From NCBI GenBank assembly GCA_001566295.1, contig KQ964245.1, positions 3,415,524 to 3,479,523 of the forward strand: a stretch of 64,000 nt of DNA, given 5' to 3'. Both the position numbers and the translations under genes were made by a program. The notes beneath the pieces were generated by a model. That model saw only the letters and a list, made by a program, of their open reading frames with translations. It was not told the DNA's origin and searched no databases. Each line of letters opens with the position of its first letter. The stretch's first letter is position 1. The stretch comes from Microdochium bolleyi (Eukaryota > Ascomycota > Sordariomycetes > Xylariales > Microdochiaceae). Below, in pieces: positions 12,001 through 23,203 of this stretch.

Positions 12001-13564
12001 ACCAGACGCTATCATTAACGCCTTCCCGTTCAGCACCTACTTTGCGAATGCTCCGCAGCCCTTGTTCCCCGTAGATGGAGATCGCGAGACAATCTTGGAT
12101 ATTGCCAATGGCTGCTACCATCACATCTCGAAAATGTTTTCCGAGCTCGAAGACGTCCTGCCATTCGAGATCTTGCGAAGGGATCGCGACAAGGCCAACT
12201 ACTTGCTCACCAATGAGGCGAGAATCATAGCCATGACCTCAACACACGCCGCTATGCGCAGAAGTGAAATTGCTTCGCTTGGGTTCCATTACGACAACGT
12301 CATCATGGAAGAGGCGGCACAGATCACGGAGGTGGAGAACTTTATCCCCCTTGCCATGCAGAAGCCCAAGAACGGACAGATGGCTCTACAACGTGTAGTC
12401 CTGTGCGGTGACCATTATCAAAACTCCCCAGTCATCCAGAGCCTCGCGTTCCGCCACTATGCCAACCTGGAACAGTCGCTGTTCTCGCGCTTCGTACGCC
12501 TGGGCATACCCGTAATCACCCTCGACCAGCAGGGTCGAGCCAGGCCGTCGATCGCAGCGCTCTACCAGTGGAGGTACCCGAACCTGGGCAACCTGCCTCA
12601 CGTGGAGAATGCAGACGAGTTCAAGGCTGCCAACGCTGGTTTCAAGTATGAGTACCAGTTCATCAATGTCCCCGACTACAAAGGGAAGGGCGAGACGGAG
12701 CCGACGCCACACTTCATCCAGAACCTGGGCGAGGCCGAGTACGCTGTCGCCATTTACCAGTACATGCGGCTCCTGGGCTACCCGGCTGCCAAGATCAGCA
12801 TCCTTACAACGTACGCGGGCCAGCGTGCACTGATCAGAGACGTCCTCAACCACCGATGTGCCAAGAACCCCATCTTCGGTTTGCCCAAGATCGTGACGAC
12901 GGTCGACAAATACCAGGGCGAACAGAACGACTGTAAGTGTACCTTCCCTCTAGACTCCTCAACCCCGCCGTCAACACCATCGAGGGCACGTGTATATGCT
13001 GACCACGACACAACCTTTGAAGACATCATCCTCTCCATGACGCGCACCTCCCGTGTGGGCTACCTGCGCGACGTGCGGCGGCTGACGGTCGCGCTCTCCC
13101 GCGCGCGGCTGGGCCTGTACATCCTAGGCCGCCGCGAGGTGTTTGAGGCGTGCTACGAGCTGCGCCCGGCGTTCGAGCTGCTGCTCCGGCGCCCGGACAA
13201 GCTGACCCTCGTGACGGGCGAGATGTTCCCCAACACGCAGCGGCCGCAAGCGCCGCTCGACGAAGCCGTCGCTGCTGGCAGTGCTGATTCTGCTGCTGCT
13301 GCCGCCGCTGTTGTGCCGTCGGCGGCCGAGGCCGTGATGGAAGGCGTCGAGCATCTCGGCCAGTACGTGTTCGAGATGACCAACGCCAAGGTCAAGCAGC
13401 TCCGTGCCGAGCGGGGTCTGCCTGAGGACGCCGGTCCAGCGGCCGTGGTGGGCGCTGACGACGGCCAGCCTGTCCCGCTGAGCACAATCGGGGAGGGCGC
13501 CGAGGACGATAATGAAGATGAGGCGGAAGAAGTAGGTGCCGAGGATGAAGGCGAGGAAGGGGGC

Positions 13565-13596
<32 letters not shown>

Positions 13597-13624
13597 AGAG
13601 CCTGATGTCAAGGAGACTGTGTAG
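9077..13624 (+). CDS. cwf11: Intron-binding spliceosomal helicase Aquarius / Cwf11
   Basis: Two exons, 9077-12932 and 13023-13624, encode 1485 residues. Aquarius is a superfamily 1 RNA helicase of the Upf1-like group. It binds introns upstream of the branch point in the spliceosome and links splicing to intron-borne snoRNP and exon-junction assembly. The N-terminal half (armadillo-like region, LESYLWPGYSEDSS and RRYVNTLFKDLHVLP) precedes the helicase core: Walker A GPPGTGKT near residue 843, AHSNQALNQLF, the DEAD-like MEEAAQITEVENF near 1077, GDHYQNSPVIQ, TVDKYQGEQND and RRLTVALSRARLGLY. The intron (12933-13022, GTAAGT donor, GCTGAC branch, AAG acceptor) is 90 nt with no stop, so the frame reads straight through it. 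Splicing restores QND-Y-IILSMTRT as in the family. The start at 9077 (MPTAKRLRSG) is preferred over an upstream in-frame ATG at 9023. The C-terminal 130 residues are Ala- and acid-rich. Confidence 0.93.
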
Positions 13625-14061
13625 ATTGATAGGAGAAATGCAGTCAAAGAAACCTGAGAGAAAGAAGACGACTAGCCTATGGCACCCTTTTGTTTTGGTG
13701 AATTATTTCTACTTTGCTTGGCGTGCGTGTACTCATGTGCCAATAGTGTATGAGGTACTTGAACGGATCTGAGGTCAATGTGTCAAAACCCGTGTCACAC
13801 TAATGTATTGTGATGCCAGCTTATTCTGTTGGTTGCCTATACTGTGACGTAAATGCATAAGTGCATGCTAATCATGGTCATACACTTCGACATGGTGCAA
13901 ATACAGCAACGACAGACTCGTGCTCCTTCGCCGTGTTACTGAGAGTTCGTGATTGTGAGGAGACACAATAATGCAGAAGAGCCTTCTGATTTGTCTATTT
14001 GGAGCAAGGAATAACTATTTGTAGATAGAAAGACTCAAGTGGCTACCACCGATCAAGGGAC
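13625..14061. other. Convergent 3' intergenic region
   Basis: The plus-strand Aquarius gene and the minus-strand exchanger gene end towards each other here, leaving 437 bp for both 3' UTRs. The sequence is AT-richer than its flanks, and nothing else was seen. Confidence 0.6.
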
Positions 14062-16401
14062 TCAACTAGGCCCCGCACCGCCATCGTCATGACCCCTCCC
14101 TGTTGGTCCGCTGCCGAGAAGCAGCTTGGGCTTGATGAACTCCTCGTCGAGTTGGCGCAGGAGTGCCTGCGGGTCCTCGGCCGTGAACAACTGCCGAATG
14201 GCTGCACTGGCAGAGACCGGTGCTGCCTCGCGGTGTCCTGACGTGGGGTAGTTGAACACACCTTCCTCCCCGTGATCGCCCCGAGCGTCGTTGGGAGATG
14301 ACCTGATTGGCGGGCTGGCGCGTCTGGTCGATCTCCTTGCCGGCGGCGGAAGGTCTGAGATGTCAATGTCACTGCCGAAGTCGGAGTCCGACCCATTGCC
14401 CACGGCATCCAGTAAGTCGGTCCGCTCTTCGTCATTGGACTTCGCCTGCGAGCCCATCCTGCTAGAGCTCCTGGGCCGCGTCCCTTGTTGAGATGATGCA
14501 AGGCCTGAGTTGTAGCTCCCACTACCGTTGCCGTTTGGTCCCGAGTCCACGTTGTGCATGCGAACCGACCCGTTTCTGTTCCTGCCGCTGCGCGGGGTGT
14601 ATCCAATCCCTGTGCCCGACCGCTTGACATATTGACCTGATGGCGCTGCTGACTCAATGTCAAACTCATCGTCGCTGTCTACTTCTTCTACGACGCCAGT
14701 ACGGATGCCAAGAATCTCCAGCATTCTCGCGGTTGTACCGCCAAAGATAATGACAGTCAGCACCACGACCACAAGAACTGTGGCTTTGAGAGCATACGAG
14801 TTCTCGCCGGTCAGCAGCGCAGCCAGGGCGACACCAACGGCTCCACGCAGACCGGCCCAGAATAACATGGCCTGGTACGCGTATGGCAACTCGTCCGGAA
14901 TAGTCTGTCCCCGGCGCCGGGCCCGATAGTGATGGAACCAGTTGATGGCCTTTGACAACGGAAAAACTGCGACCCATCGTGCTGCGCATACAGCCACGAC
15001 AGTGACGATGATGAGTAGAGGCTGGAACTGAAGATCATTGTCGGTAAACAAAGATAGACCGAGGTAGATGAAGATGAAGTTTTCAGACAGTTGGGCCAAG
15101 ATCTGGAAGAAGTATTTCGTGCTGAGCTGTGTCCTCCGTGACATATTGAAGTAAGCGTAATGTTTCAGAGTGATACCGCAGAACAGCAAGGACACGATCC
15201 CTGTGAAAAGAGCGTGTTAGTGAGTCACCGGCTTTCAAGACTTCCTGTAGCGGCATGACATACCAGACATTCTCAGGCCCTGCGAGAAGAAGTAGCTGAC
15301 ATATGCGATCAAGACCACCAAGCAGCTCTCAATCTGAGGGTGTCTGCGGACATAGGTGAGCTTGAGCATGAGAGCGGTGCCAACACCCACGATAACGCCG
15401 ATTATCAAGCTTCCAAAGAAGACACCCAAGAAGGTGCCGATGCCCTTGAAGAAATCAATGATCCCATACGAGTTGACGTCTCCCTTGGTATAGCTGTGGG
15501 CGGTTTCGAACATGACAATTGCGATCGCATCGTTCAGGATAGACTCGCCGAAGATGACTGTATAGAGCTTCGGGTCGACCTTGTAGGTGTTGAAAATTGC
15601 GAGAATGGTGACAGGATCTGTGGCTGACAAGGTCGCTCCGACCGAGATGGCCTCAACGAAGGAAAGGTCGAGGCCCTCGATGGGTATACGAGTGTAGAGC
15701 CATAGTAGTGTCCCGATGACAACGGCCGATAGAAACGTGCCGGCGAAGGCGAAGGTAAGAATCGATCCGATATTGCGGAAAAAGTTGGCCTGGTGGAGCT
15801 CGTAGCCCGAGTTGAGGATGATGGGTGGCAAAAGCAGGTTGAAGAAGATCTGGTAGTCGAAGCTGACAAAGTCGCGTAGTGTGACACCACTTGTGATTCG
15901 GATGATCAGACCGACCGTCATGCCTTCATCATATGGGCTCCCGTCAGTGGCTGTACTAGCTGCTGGTCGTGGACGGGCAAAGACTCACCAGCAAAGATGG
16001 ATATCACAGTCTCGTGGACAGCCTGCACCTTCTTCTGCTGCAGCATGTAGCTAGTGAAGAAGGCGATGATGAGAAGGACAATCTGGATGCAGAGCGCCCA
16101 CGAAGCCAAGACCTCCTTGTCGGACGAGTTCCCTCCTGCAAGCGCCAGCTGTTAGCTAACTGCGCGTAGATCAAGATGTCGCACATCGAGTGTCGTGAAA
16201 TCTAATTGGGGCGGTCATACCATCTGGATCGGTCTCTTCCTCGGCTCGTCCTAGAAATGTGGTGGGCCTGGGTCAGCACAGCACTTCTTGCTCGTGGCGA
16301 CACATACAGGTCGTAAATTCGGGAAGCCTTGCGGCTGTGCCGTCCCTGGAGGACATACTGCGACTGAACTCGAGGTATGCGCCGACAGCTCTGTTCATCA
16401 T
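14062..16401 (-). CDS. nhx1: Endosomal/vacuolar Na+(K+)/H+ exchanger, NHX/CPA1 family
   Basis: Proposed exons are 16401-16359, 16250-16221 (30-nt microexon), 16135-15989, 15923-15264 and 15200-14062, giving about 672 residues. The family exchanges Na+ or K+ for H+ across endosomal/prevacuolar membranes and controls luminal pH and trafficking. About 12 hydrophobic segments are visible. Hallmarks are the amiloride-site-like FFNLLLPPIILNSGYE (about residues 100-115), SATDPVTILAIFN, the ion-binding FGESILNDAIAIV with N204-D205, and FWAGLRGAVGVALA. A hydrophilic Ser/Arg/Asp-rich cytosolic tail follows (about 200 residues). Microexon and junctions restore RAEEETDPDGGNSSDKE and SIFAGMTVGLIIR, as expected for fungal Nhx1. 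The first exon is the least certain part. The donor GTATGT at 16358 is compatible in phase with a double ATG at 16401/16398, whereas another GTATGT donor at 16306 would create a stop. Confidence 0.9.
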
Positions 16402-17395
16402 GCTGGGCGAGCGTGGGGTGTCGTCCGTGGTGCGCTCTCGGGACGACGAGTCGAACTCGGAGGGGTGGGTTGGGGGCGGGCTTGCTCTGGCGAGAGCAAT
16501 CACGCAAGGGCGTGCGAACACATGCAAGTCTGTGTGTGTGCTGCTGGCTTTCGAGGGCGTCAAGAAGAAGGAGGCATCTGCTCAGTCGAGAAGTCGTGGA
16601 GCAGCTGTAGTGGTCGAGTCCGAGGATGGCTTCGAGGGAGGAGGAGGAGGTTGGTGACGGCGAAGAATGGTTCCAGACGTCAGCTCAATCCTCAAGCTAG
16701 GCTAGGTACCTCCCCGACAGCCCGGAGCTCTCCCAGGCGGCAGCTGCTGTGGGCTGCGGTTTCCGGCTGCGGTTTCCGCGAATCGAAGACGCCAGCTTTC
16801 AATCGGAACCCGCCCTTGGCGTGCATGGCAGGCACCCACCCCGGCGGCATGCCAGACCCCTTCTGTTCCCGTAGGAGCAGTTGCCGCATTCGAGAGTCGA
16901 GCACGGTGCCACACGTACCGACTGCATTCCTTGGTCGCTGTAGCATTCGAATCCTCTGTCCATTTTCTAATATAGTCGTTTGCCATCTGGTTTGTGCTCA
17001 TCCTCTTTTTTGCACGGCTCGTGTTCAACGCAATGAAAAGTCCCCGGCGCCTGCCTGCTAGACAGGCCCCGGTCCCTGCAAGGTGTCCAGCTCAAACTAC
17101 GTCATCCCTCACGTACATGTGCTCCCGTGCTTCGAACCACCAAGAGAAACTGCCAGACGCAAAAATCAAAATAAAGCCGCGAATAAAGCAGGTCGCTCGG
17201 ATGCCCCATTTCTTAGGTAAAGACCTTGCAATTGTTATTGGTTGGATGTGATCGTAAAATTCTAGTAATGGAGGGCATGGTGGTATCATCCGCTCGCTCG
17301 TCCACTCGAGCGTGGAATGTAATGGTATCGCGTCGCTGTTCTATCTACACATGTCATTCTGTCTGACCATCCTCCTCGCTCCACCCTGCCGGTTC
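16402..17395. other. Intergenic region between nhx1 and the irs4-like gene
   Basis: About 1 kb holding the nhx1 promoter/5' UTR and the 3' UTR of the Irs4-like gene. No coding sequence, repeat or RNA gene was recognised. Confidence 0.6.
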
Positions 17396-19561
17396 TCAAC
17401 CGCCGCGCTTGTGAATGTGCTTCCCGGATCTGCTGCCCGAGGGATGTCCCACCACAACCTCGAACCCTTTCGCGCTGTTCCACACGCTGTCGCCGACCTT
17501 CTGCGGGATCTTGCGGCCCCGGAGCCGCTGGTCGATCAGCCACATGCCCACCACAAACTCCGTCTTGCTCAGCGCGCCGCGCCCGGTCGTGTCCACGAGG
17601 TCCCAGACCTCAGCCAACTCGTCAAAGGGCAGGCGACTCCGCGACCAGATGTCTCGCGCGACGACGTTCGCAATCGAGTCTGCATCGTTGTTGTTGGCTG
17701 TCCCGTCAGGAGGTTGCAGATGCTGCTGCTGCAGCAGGCGCCCACGATTACTCGCCCAGAGCCCCTCGTACCGCTTGCGCTCCCGCGCCGTGATCTCGTC
17801 GCGCCAGCGCTTTCGTGACCCTTCGTGGTGCGAGTGCTTCTTGTTGGAGCGGATCCGGTGCTTCCTATACCTCTGCTCGGCGGCACCCTCGTCGTCAGAC
17901 TTGGACGGCGGCTGGCGTAGCGTCTTCTTCAGCCGCGGCGTCTGCTTCCGCGGCGGCGGCGTGGGTGGGGTTCTGGCCTTGCTGATTGTCGGCGTTGCGC
18001 GCGCGGACGCCAGCGAGCCCGCCACGATCGCGCTCGTGAGGGAGGTGAGAGCGGCGTCAGATGCGCGGTGGCGCGGCCCTGGCTGAGGAGGTTTCTGCCA
18101 CTGTGGTCGAGGTGCTGTCCCCACGGCGGAGGCAGGACGGTTCGCACGCGGAGGTGACGGGGAGGACGGACGGGATCTCCTGCGAGGGGACTCGAGCCCC
18201 TGTGAAGGCGCAGAGGATGCCGAAACGAATGTGTCGTTCGACGAATTCGAAGCCATTGACATCTTCCGGAATGATCTCGATTTCGATTTGCTGGTATTAA
18301 TGTGTGGCTTCGCGAGAAGTGGTGCTCTCTGCCGCCCGGGGTCAAGCGGAGCAGCTTGCTGAGGTTTCGGCTTGTGTGGCGCAGGGACAGGCTTGCTCTT
18401 CATTAATGGCTCCTGTTGCTTGGGCAGGTCCTTGGGCAGGAACGTCTGCGACGCGATCCTCTTTGGCTGCGGTGATACTATCACGGTTTGCGATCTGCTG
18501 ATGGTTCGGGGAGGTGGTGTAATCGGACGAGCCTTCAAGGTCCGCTTCTCCGTCGTCTCCGTGACCGGTTTTGCCTCCTCGTTCCCACGCAGATTGACAG
18601 TCCTGCTTCTGACAGGAGGCGGGGCTGGTGCTTGTTTCTTAGACTGTGGCGCGGGCTGGTTTTTCACACTGGCCGATGGAGATTCCGCTGTCGTGTGCCG
18701 AGCCGGCGATGTCTGCCATGCTATGGTACTAGCCTGCCTCGAGGGTGAGACACTGCCCTTGAGTACGGGACTCGTCGCCCGCGATGGTGTCTGCGGACGC
18801 AGCACCGTCCTGGATGCCAGCGGTGTTGTCTGTGTCGATCCATGCCGACTGTGTGTCTTTTTCTTTACTGGGTCCGTGTTGTCGGCGCCGACATTTCTGC
18901 CATCGTCCTTCTTCTCAAACATGGATATCAGTGCCGTGGTTGGCTCTATCGACGACTCGTCTGGTCCCGGCACGAGGCTAAGGGAGGAGCTGGTCGCACT
19001 GCCACTCTGGACATCGCCACTGTTCATGCGTCGCCTCCGCGGCATCTGCTGCGAATGAACCTGTGCTGGAGTTTGAGCTTGCGATTGTCGAGGACTTGGA
19101 CTGTTCGACCTGCTCGCTGCTAGAGTCGCTGCGATGAAGGAAGGCGACTTGGTATCTGTGGCTGGTGACTTGCCCGGGGGCGCGAGCAAGGAGGCGCCAT
19201 GGCTCGGGGTTAACGCTTGTAAGAGATGTGACTGGCGCTGCGGAGTGTTGTGGCCGTGATCGAAGTCGTGGGCGCCATTGACGGTCCCGCTGGCCGCACT
19301 CGCGTGACTAGTACCGGTGGTGTTGCGGCTGATCTGGCCGGAGCGCGGATGTGTCGGTGATCTTCGACCCGTGGGCGTCTTCTGCAGCGACGCAGATGGA
19401 GACAACGACAGTCCGTCGGCTATGTGTGTCGTCGGCCGGGGCCCTGTGCGCTGGAAGGCGAGCGAGGCTCCCCGGAGCGCTGTCTGGTAGGACGCGCTGT
19501 TGTCGCCCGTGTTGGCGGCCGACAGCCTGCCAGGGGTAGCAGGAGGCCCGGAAGCGCTCAT
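17396..19561 (-). CDS. irs4: Irs4/Tax4-like EH-domain protein
   Basis: A single exon gives 721 residues. The N-terminus has the ALRGASLAFQRTGPRP block seen in fungal Irs4 proteins. It is followed by about 570 residues of Ser/Pro/Thr/Arg-rich, probably disordered sequence with many SP/TP sites and basic patches. The C-terminus (about 600-697) is an EH domain with its EF-hand-like loop DTTGRGALSKTEF from residue 657 and the helix WDLVDTTG. In yeast, Irs4 and Tax4 bind NPF-type ligands through this EH domain. They stimulate the inositol 5-phosphatase Inp51, limiting PI(4,5)P2 and cell-wall stress signalling, and affect rDNA silencing and autophagy. Those roles are transferred from yeast and not shown here. 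The start is the first ATG in an open frame with no splice signal needed. Confidence 0.82.
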   Translation of the reverse strand: MSASGPPATPGRLSAANTGDNSASYQTALRGASLAFQRTGPRPTTHIADGLSLSPSASLQKTPTGRRSPTHPRSGQISRNTTGTSHASAASGTVNGAHDFDHGHNTPQRQSHLLQALTPSHGASLLAPPGKSPATDTKSPSFIAATLAASRSNSPSPRQSQAQTPAQVHSQQMPRRRRMNSGDVQSGSATSSSLSLVPGPDESSIEPTTALISMFEKKDDGRNVGADNTDPVKKKTHSRHGSTQTTPLASRTVLRPQTPSRATSPVLKGSVSPSRQASTIAWQTSPARHTTAESPSASVKNQPAPQSKKQAPAPPPVRSRTVNLRGNEEAKPVTETTEKRTLKARPITPPPRTISRSQTVIVSPQPKRIASQTFLPKDLPKQQEPLMKSKPVPAPHKPKPQQAAPLDPGRQRAPLLAKPHINTSKSKSRSFRKMSMASNSSNDTFVSASSAPSQGLESPRRRSRPSSPSPPRANRPASAVGTAPRPQWQKPPQPGPRHRASDAALTSLTSAIVAGSLASARATPTISKARTPPTPPPRKQTPRLKKTLRQPPSKSDDEGAAEQRYRKHRIRSNKKHSHHEGSRKRWRDEITARERKRYEGLWASNRGRLLQQQHLQPPDGTANNNDADSIANVVARDIWSRSRLPFDELAEVWDLVDTTGRGALSKTEFVVGMWLIDQRLRGRKIPQKVGDSVWNSAKGFEVVVGHPSGSRSGKHIHKRGG

Positions 19562-20828
19562 CAGAGGCCACGGGAGCGGTCACACTGGCCGCCGATATCA
19601 TGGGACTGCTGGCGCCCGGGGCGGGTGCTCGTGAGTGTCGTGTGTCTGAAGCACGCCGGTGTCAAAGGTGTTGATGATTGACATTGGCAGAAGTGCTGAC
19701 AGTCCGCATGAGCCGAGACAGCTCTCGAGACCTTTCGTCATCTGGAAGCACGCGCTTGCCCCATTGGTAAGCCTATAATTAGAGCTGCGGAGCCGATCAG
19801 GCCCCACGCTCCAGGTCACCATCCACTGGCATCCAGTGCTGGACGCTGCAACGGCGACCCCTTTTCCCCCTCGGCCGACTACCAGCAGATTACCAATAGC
19901 ACTAGCAGGCAATGATGCCGAGCGTGCCGCGGGACCCGTTGTTATGTGAGCAGCGCTTCTTGAAACTGCTGCGTGCTTGATACTCGTCATCTGCGAGTAC
20001 CTGTTTCCATGGATCCCTCATGGGGGTGAGACATGGAGGGCCGATCCGGTGGGGAGCATTCGTCGCGGACACCAATCCAAATACAGTCGAATATGGACGC
20101 ACGCCGTCCGGACTCGGAACAAGCCTAATCCTCAGCCGCGCGCTACGGGAAGGCCAATTCGTTCACGCATCAGGGATTCTGGATTCGCTCGTTTATCGTC
20201 AGTCCATCAGCCGCGTCTCGTACGAGACATGGTGATCATCAGCGGTCGGATCCTGCATTATCGTAGTGTGATTGTCGACACATTGTATTGTTCAATCATG
20301 TCTAGCTTCAGAAACGGCAGCGCTTCCACCCAACACACAAAATCAACTTCCCACTTATGCGCCGGAAACACCATGATCCTGATTCCCGAAAGTACAAAAT
20401 GGACCCATGTTCCAGAGATCCAACCTGATCTCCTTCGGCTGCCCACTTCCGTGCTTGCCCGATACAAGAGAAAACCCGATGCATCGAATGTGAGCCCACG
20501 CGTCAAATTCAGAATGAACACTCTCTGCAAGAAAAAAGCTCAACAGAGCGGGGAAAACAAGAAGGTGAGATATGAACAAATATGCGTGACACCGGTGGTG
20601 CATGCACAAGAAAAGAGTAAGGGGATTGCTTGTCGCTTTTGGGTGGTCTGCAGCGTGCAGTGTGCGATTGCGCCTCCACACCGATGTCGGTGTAGAAGTC
20701 GCTGTATTTGGGCGTGGAGCACGTTAAGTCGTCCAGTAAAACATCATCATGCCGCGCGTGCAAGTGTAAGGACGTCCAAACCGATTGTGAGGGACGAGTC
20801 TCGAGAAGTATCGTGCCAAGGCCACACT
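19562..20828. other. Intergenic region between irs4-like and ase1, with an unexplained long open frame
   Basis: About 1.27 kb between two minus-strand genes: promoter of the Irs4-like gene and 3' UTR of ase1. The plus strand is open for more than 300 codons (19977-20906, first ATG at 20229), but the predicted product has no domain and a gene-unlike composition. Confidence 0.5.
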
Positions 20829-23203
20829 TCAGAAGGCGTCTTCATCCGTCCACTCGCTCCCAGATATTATGCGGTTGCCCTCAGCATCGATCATGCCATT
20901 TCCTGAATGCATGGACGGCGGGATGCCGCGAATCCTCTTGACCTGGCCCGCCTGCGGCCTCGAGTATTCGTCGTCTGGGGTAAAACGCTTATTCCGGGCA
21001 GCGCGGACCTTGGCATAGTATGCGTCGGACGCATCGGGCTCAGGCTCCGAGTTGTCATCGTAAGTCTCCCAGTTCTCAGAACCTGATATCGCTGTGGACG
21101 TGTTTGAGATTTGCCGTGGTGGTGGCGCTTGTGGGTACGCCGCCCGCATTGACCTGTGCGATTGTTGCTGCAAGTAGGAACGTTCGTAACTGTTGTTGGA
21201 GTGGCGGTCATCGTATACGTCTTCCGGCTCTACTTGGCGTACAATACTCGATTCGAGACCGGTGCCACGGTAGGGGTTGGCAGGAGTCTGAAGCTCGGGT
21301 GGAGGAACAAGCTCCCGCATCTTCGGTGGCGGCGCCCTCATCATCGTCGGCGCTTGACGTCCAGCACCAGGTGCGGCACGGGATTCAGGCCTTGGCCGTT
21401 CGGGGGAGTTGTTGCCATGCTTGAGATTAGAAAGCGGTACTCGGGCCGGTATCCGCGAGGGACTAGCTTTCGGATCTTTGGGCAGCTGGCTGGCTGTCGG
21501 CGGCTTCCGTATCGTGCCCCCAGCAGTTGCTCCTGGAGTTTTAGGTCTTGTCGGCGGCGCCACAGGGGCACGACTGGAATTGCTGTTGGCGCGACTGGGA
21601 CCTGGTGTTCTTTGGGGTTTGGCAGCCGAAGCAGGCACGCCAGGAGTCTTCGGACGAGCACCTGGAACAGCAGCCCGTGGGGCTTCGACTTCAAGCGCGT
21701 CGAGATACCGCTCGCCATGAACGAGGAAAGGCCTTCCGTACTCGTCCTCATATTTTGCGAGCAGCTTTGCGAGTTCTGCAGCGACCTTCGGAAGCTCCTT
21801 TGCGATTCGTTTGCGCATCTTCTCCTCGCGTAACAATTTGCCCGGGTCTCTCTTCTCGCCCTTTTGGCCGCGCAGCATCAACCGAGACGCATCCTGACTG
21901 GAGCTCGCGAGCTCGTCTCGATCATGAGTCAACGTCTTATGCTTGTCGACGAGGGCGAGTGTAGGTGCGCGCTGCTCCCGTAGTGACTCGAGTCTGGCCA
22001 GCTCGCGCTCGTGCGCCTCGAGCAGGGCGTCACTGTAAACATCAGAGAATGCGGGAGTGAACTCGAGCATCTCATCCTCGGAAAAGTACAGAGCATCCCA
22101 GAGTTCTTGTATCCTATAGCGGGCATCCTCGACGAAGACGTGCAGGTTCTGGCGCTTGAGCTCGTTGAGGCGGCTGAGCTCGTCCTCGAACTCGTTGATC
22201 TGTCGGATGCCACAGCCGCGGTTGCTGTTCAGGAACGTCTTACGCTCCGACTCCTCCACACCGAGCTTTTCCCATAGCGTCTCGACCGCCACCTTGAGAT
22301 CTTTGAGACGTTTCTCTCGGTTCTTTTTCTCGTCGGATAATTTGTCCCGCTTGCTCCGTAGCCGAGCAATGTCATCTTCATGCAGGCCAAGCTGTTCAGG
22401 GGCCTCGCGATAGTACTTGACGAGGGCGGCATCCGTCTGCGCCTGTGGCGTGCCCAGCTCTGCCCATAGCTGGATTGTGCTCTGCGCCAATGCTTTCACG
22501 GTCTCAACGCGGCGTGTGTATTCTTCGTAGACTCTTGTGAACTCATCGTCAAGTCTGTCGACGTATGATGGTGACAAGTCAAAGCTTGGTGGTATCGACT
22601 GGTTGGGGCCGACTTGTGGAAGGGCGATCTTGACGAAGCTTGCTTCGAGATGTGACGAATACGACTCTAGTGCTTGTACAAGTTCTGTGGCAGTTGTCAG
22701 AACACGAAAGTCTGAGAAAGCGCAATACCAGGCAATGAAACTTACTGTTGACTTGCTCGAATCGCTCACGGTGGAGCTTGCTAATCTGTAGGTGCTTCTC
22801 CTTGAGCCCAACCAGACACCTGGATAGTGGGTATGTGACTTTGAGATCCATGTCGTCGGAGGGGTGTGACAAGCGCTGTTTGCTGTCATCGAGGGATGCT
22901 TCCATTTGTCGGATGGTGGTGATTATGCAGTTTGCTTCGTCCAGCATCTCTCTCTTTTCGTTGGTGACCCCCCTTACATGGTTATGCAGGGTCTCGGAGA
23001 GGGCTGCGAAGAGCTGAAAGTTGCACATATTAGCCCTGAATGTCCTGTAGAAAGTGGTTGAGCTTTGCCCTTGCACAGAGGGATATACGAACCTCTTCTT
23101 CGCGGCGTTCGCGCTCATGACTCGACACACCGATCTCATCGAACAAGCCATGCAGCTGGCCGATGATGGTGTTGACCTGCTGTGACAGGTAGCTGGCGTC
23201 CAT
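20829..23203 (-). CDS. ase1: Anaphase spindle elongation protein Ase1 (MAP65/PRC1 family)
   Basis: Three exons (23203-23093, 23013-22746, 22684-20829) encode 744 residues. The family dimerises and bundles antiparallel microtubules in the spindle midzone. The N-terminal half is helical: LSQQVNTIIGQLHGLFDEIGV, KLVQALESY rebuilt across intron 2, then long coiled coils. The conserved microtubule-binding core lies around DELSRLNELKRQNLHVF and IQELWDALYFSEDEM, ending near KLLAKYEDEYGRPFLVHGERYLD. The C-terminal 280 residues are Pro/Arg/Ser-rich with many SP/TP motifs, as expected for a Cdk-regulated, microtubule-interacting tail. The start is the first true ATG (MDASYLSQQ). Intron 1 has the non-consensus donor GTTCGT; intron 2 has GTAAGT. 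Confidence 0.93.
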
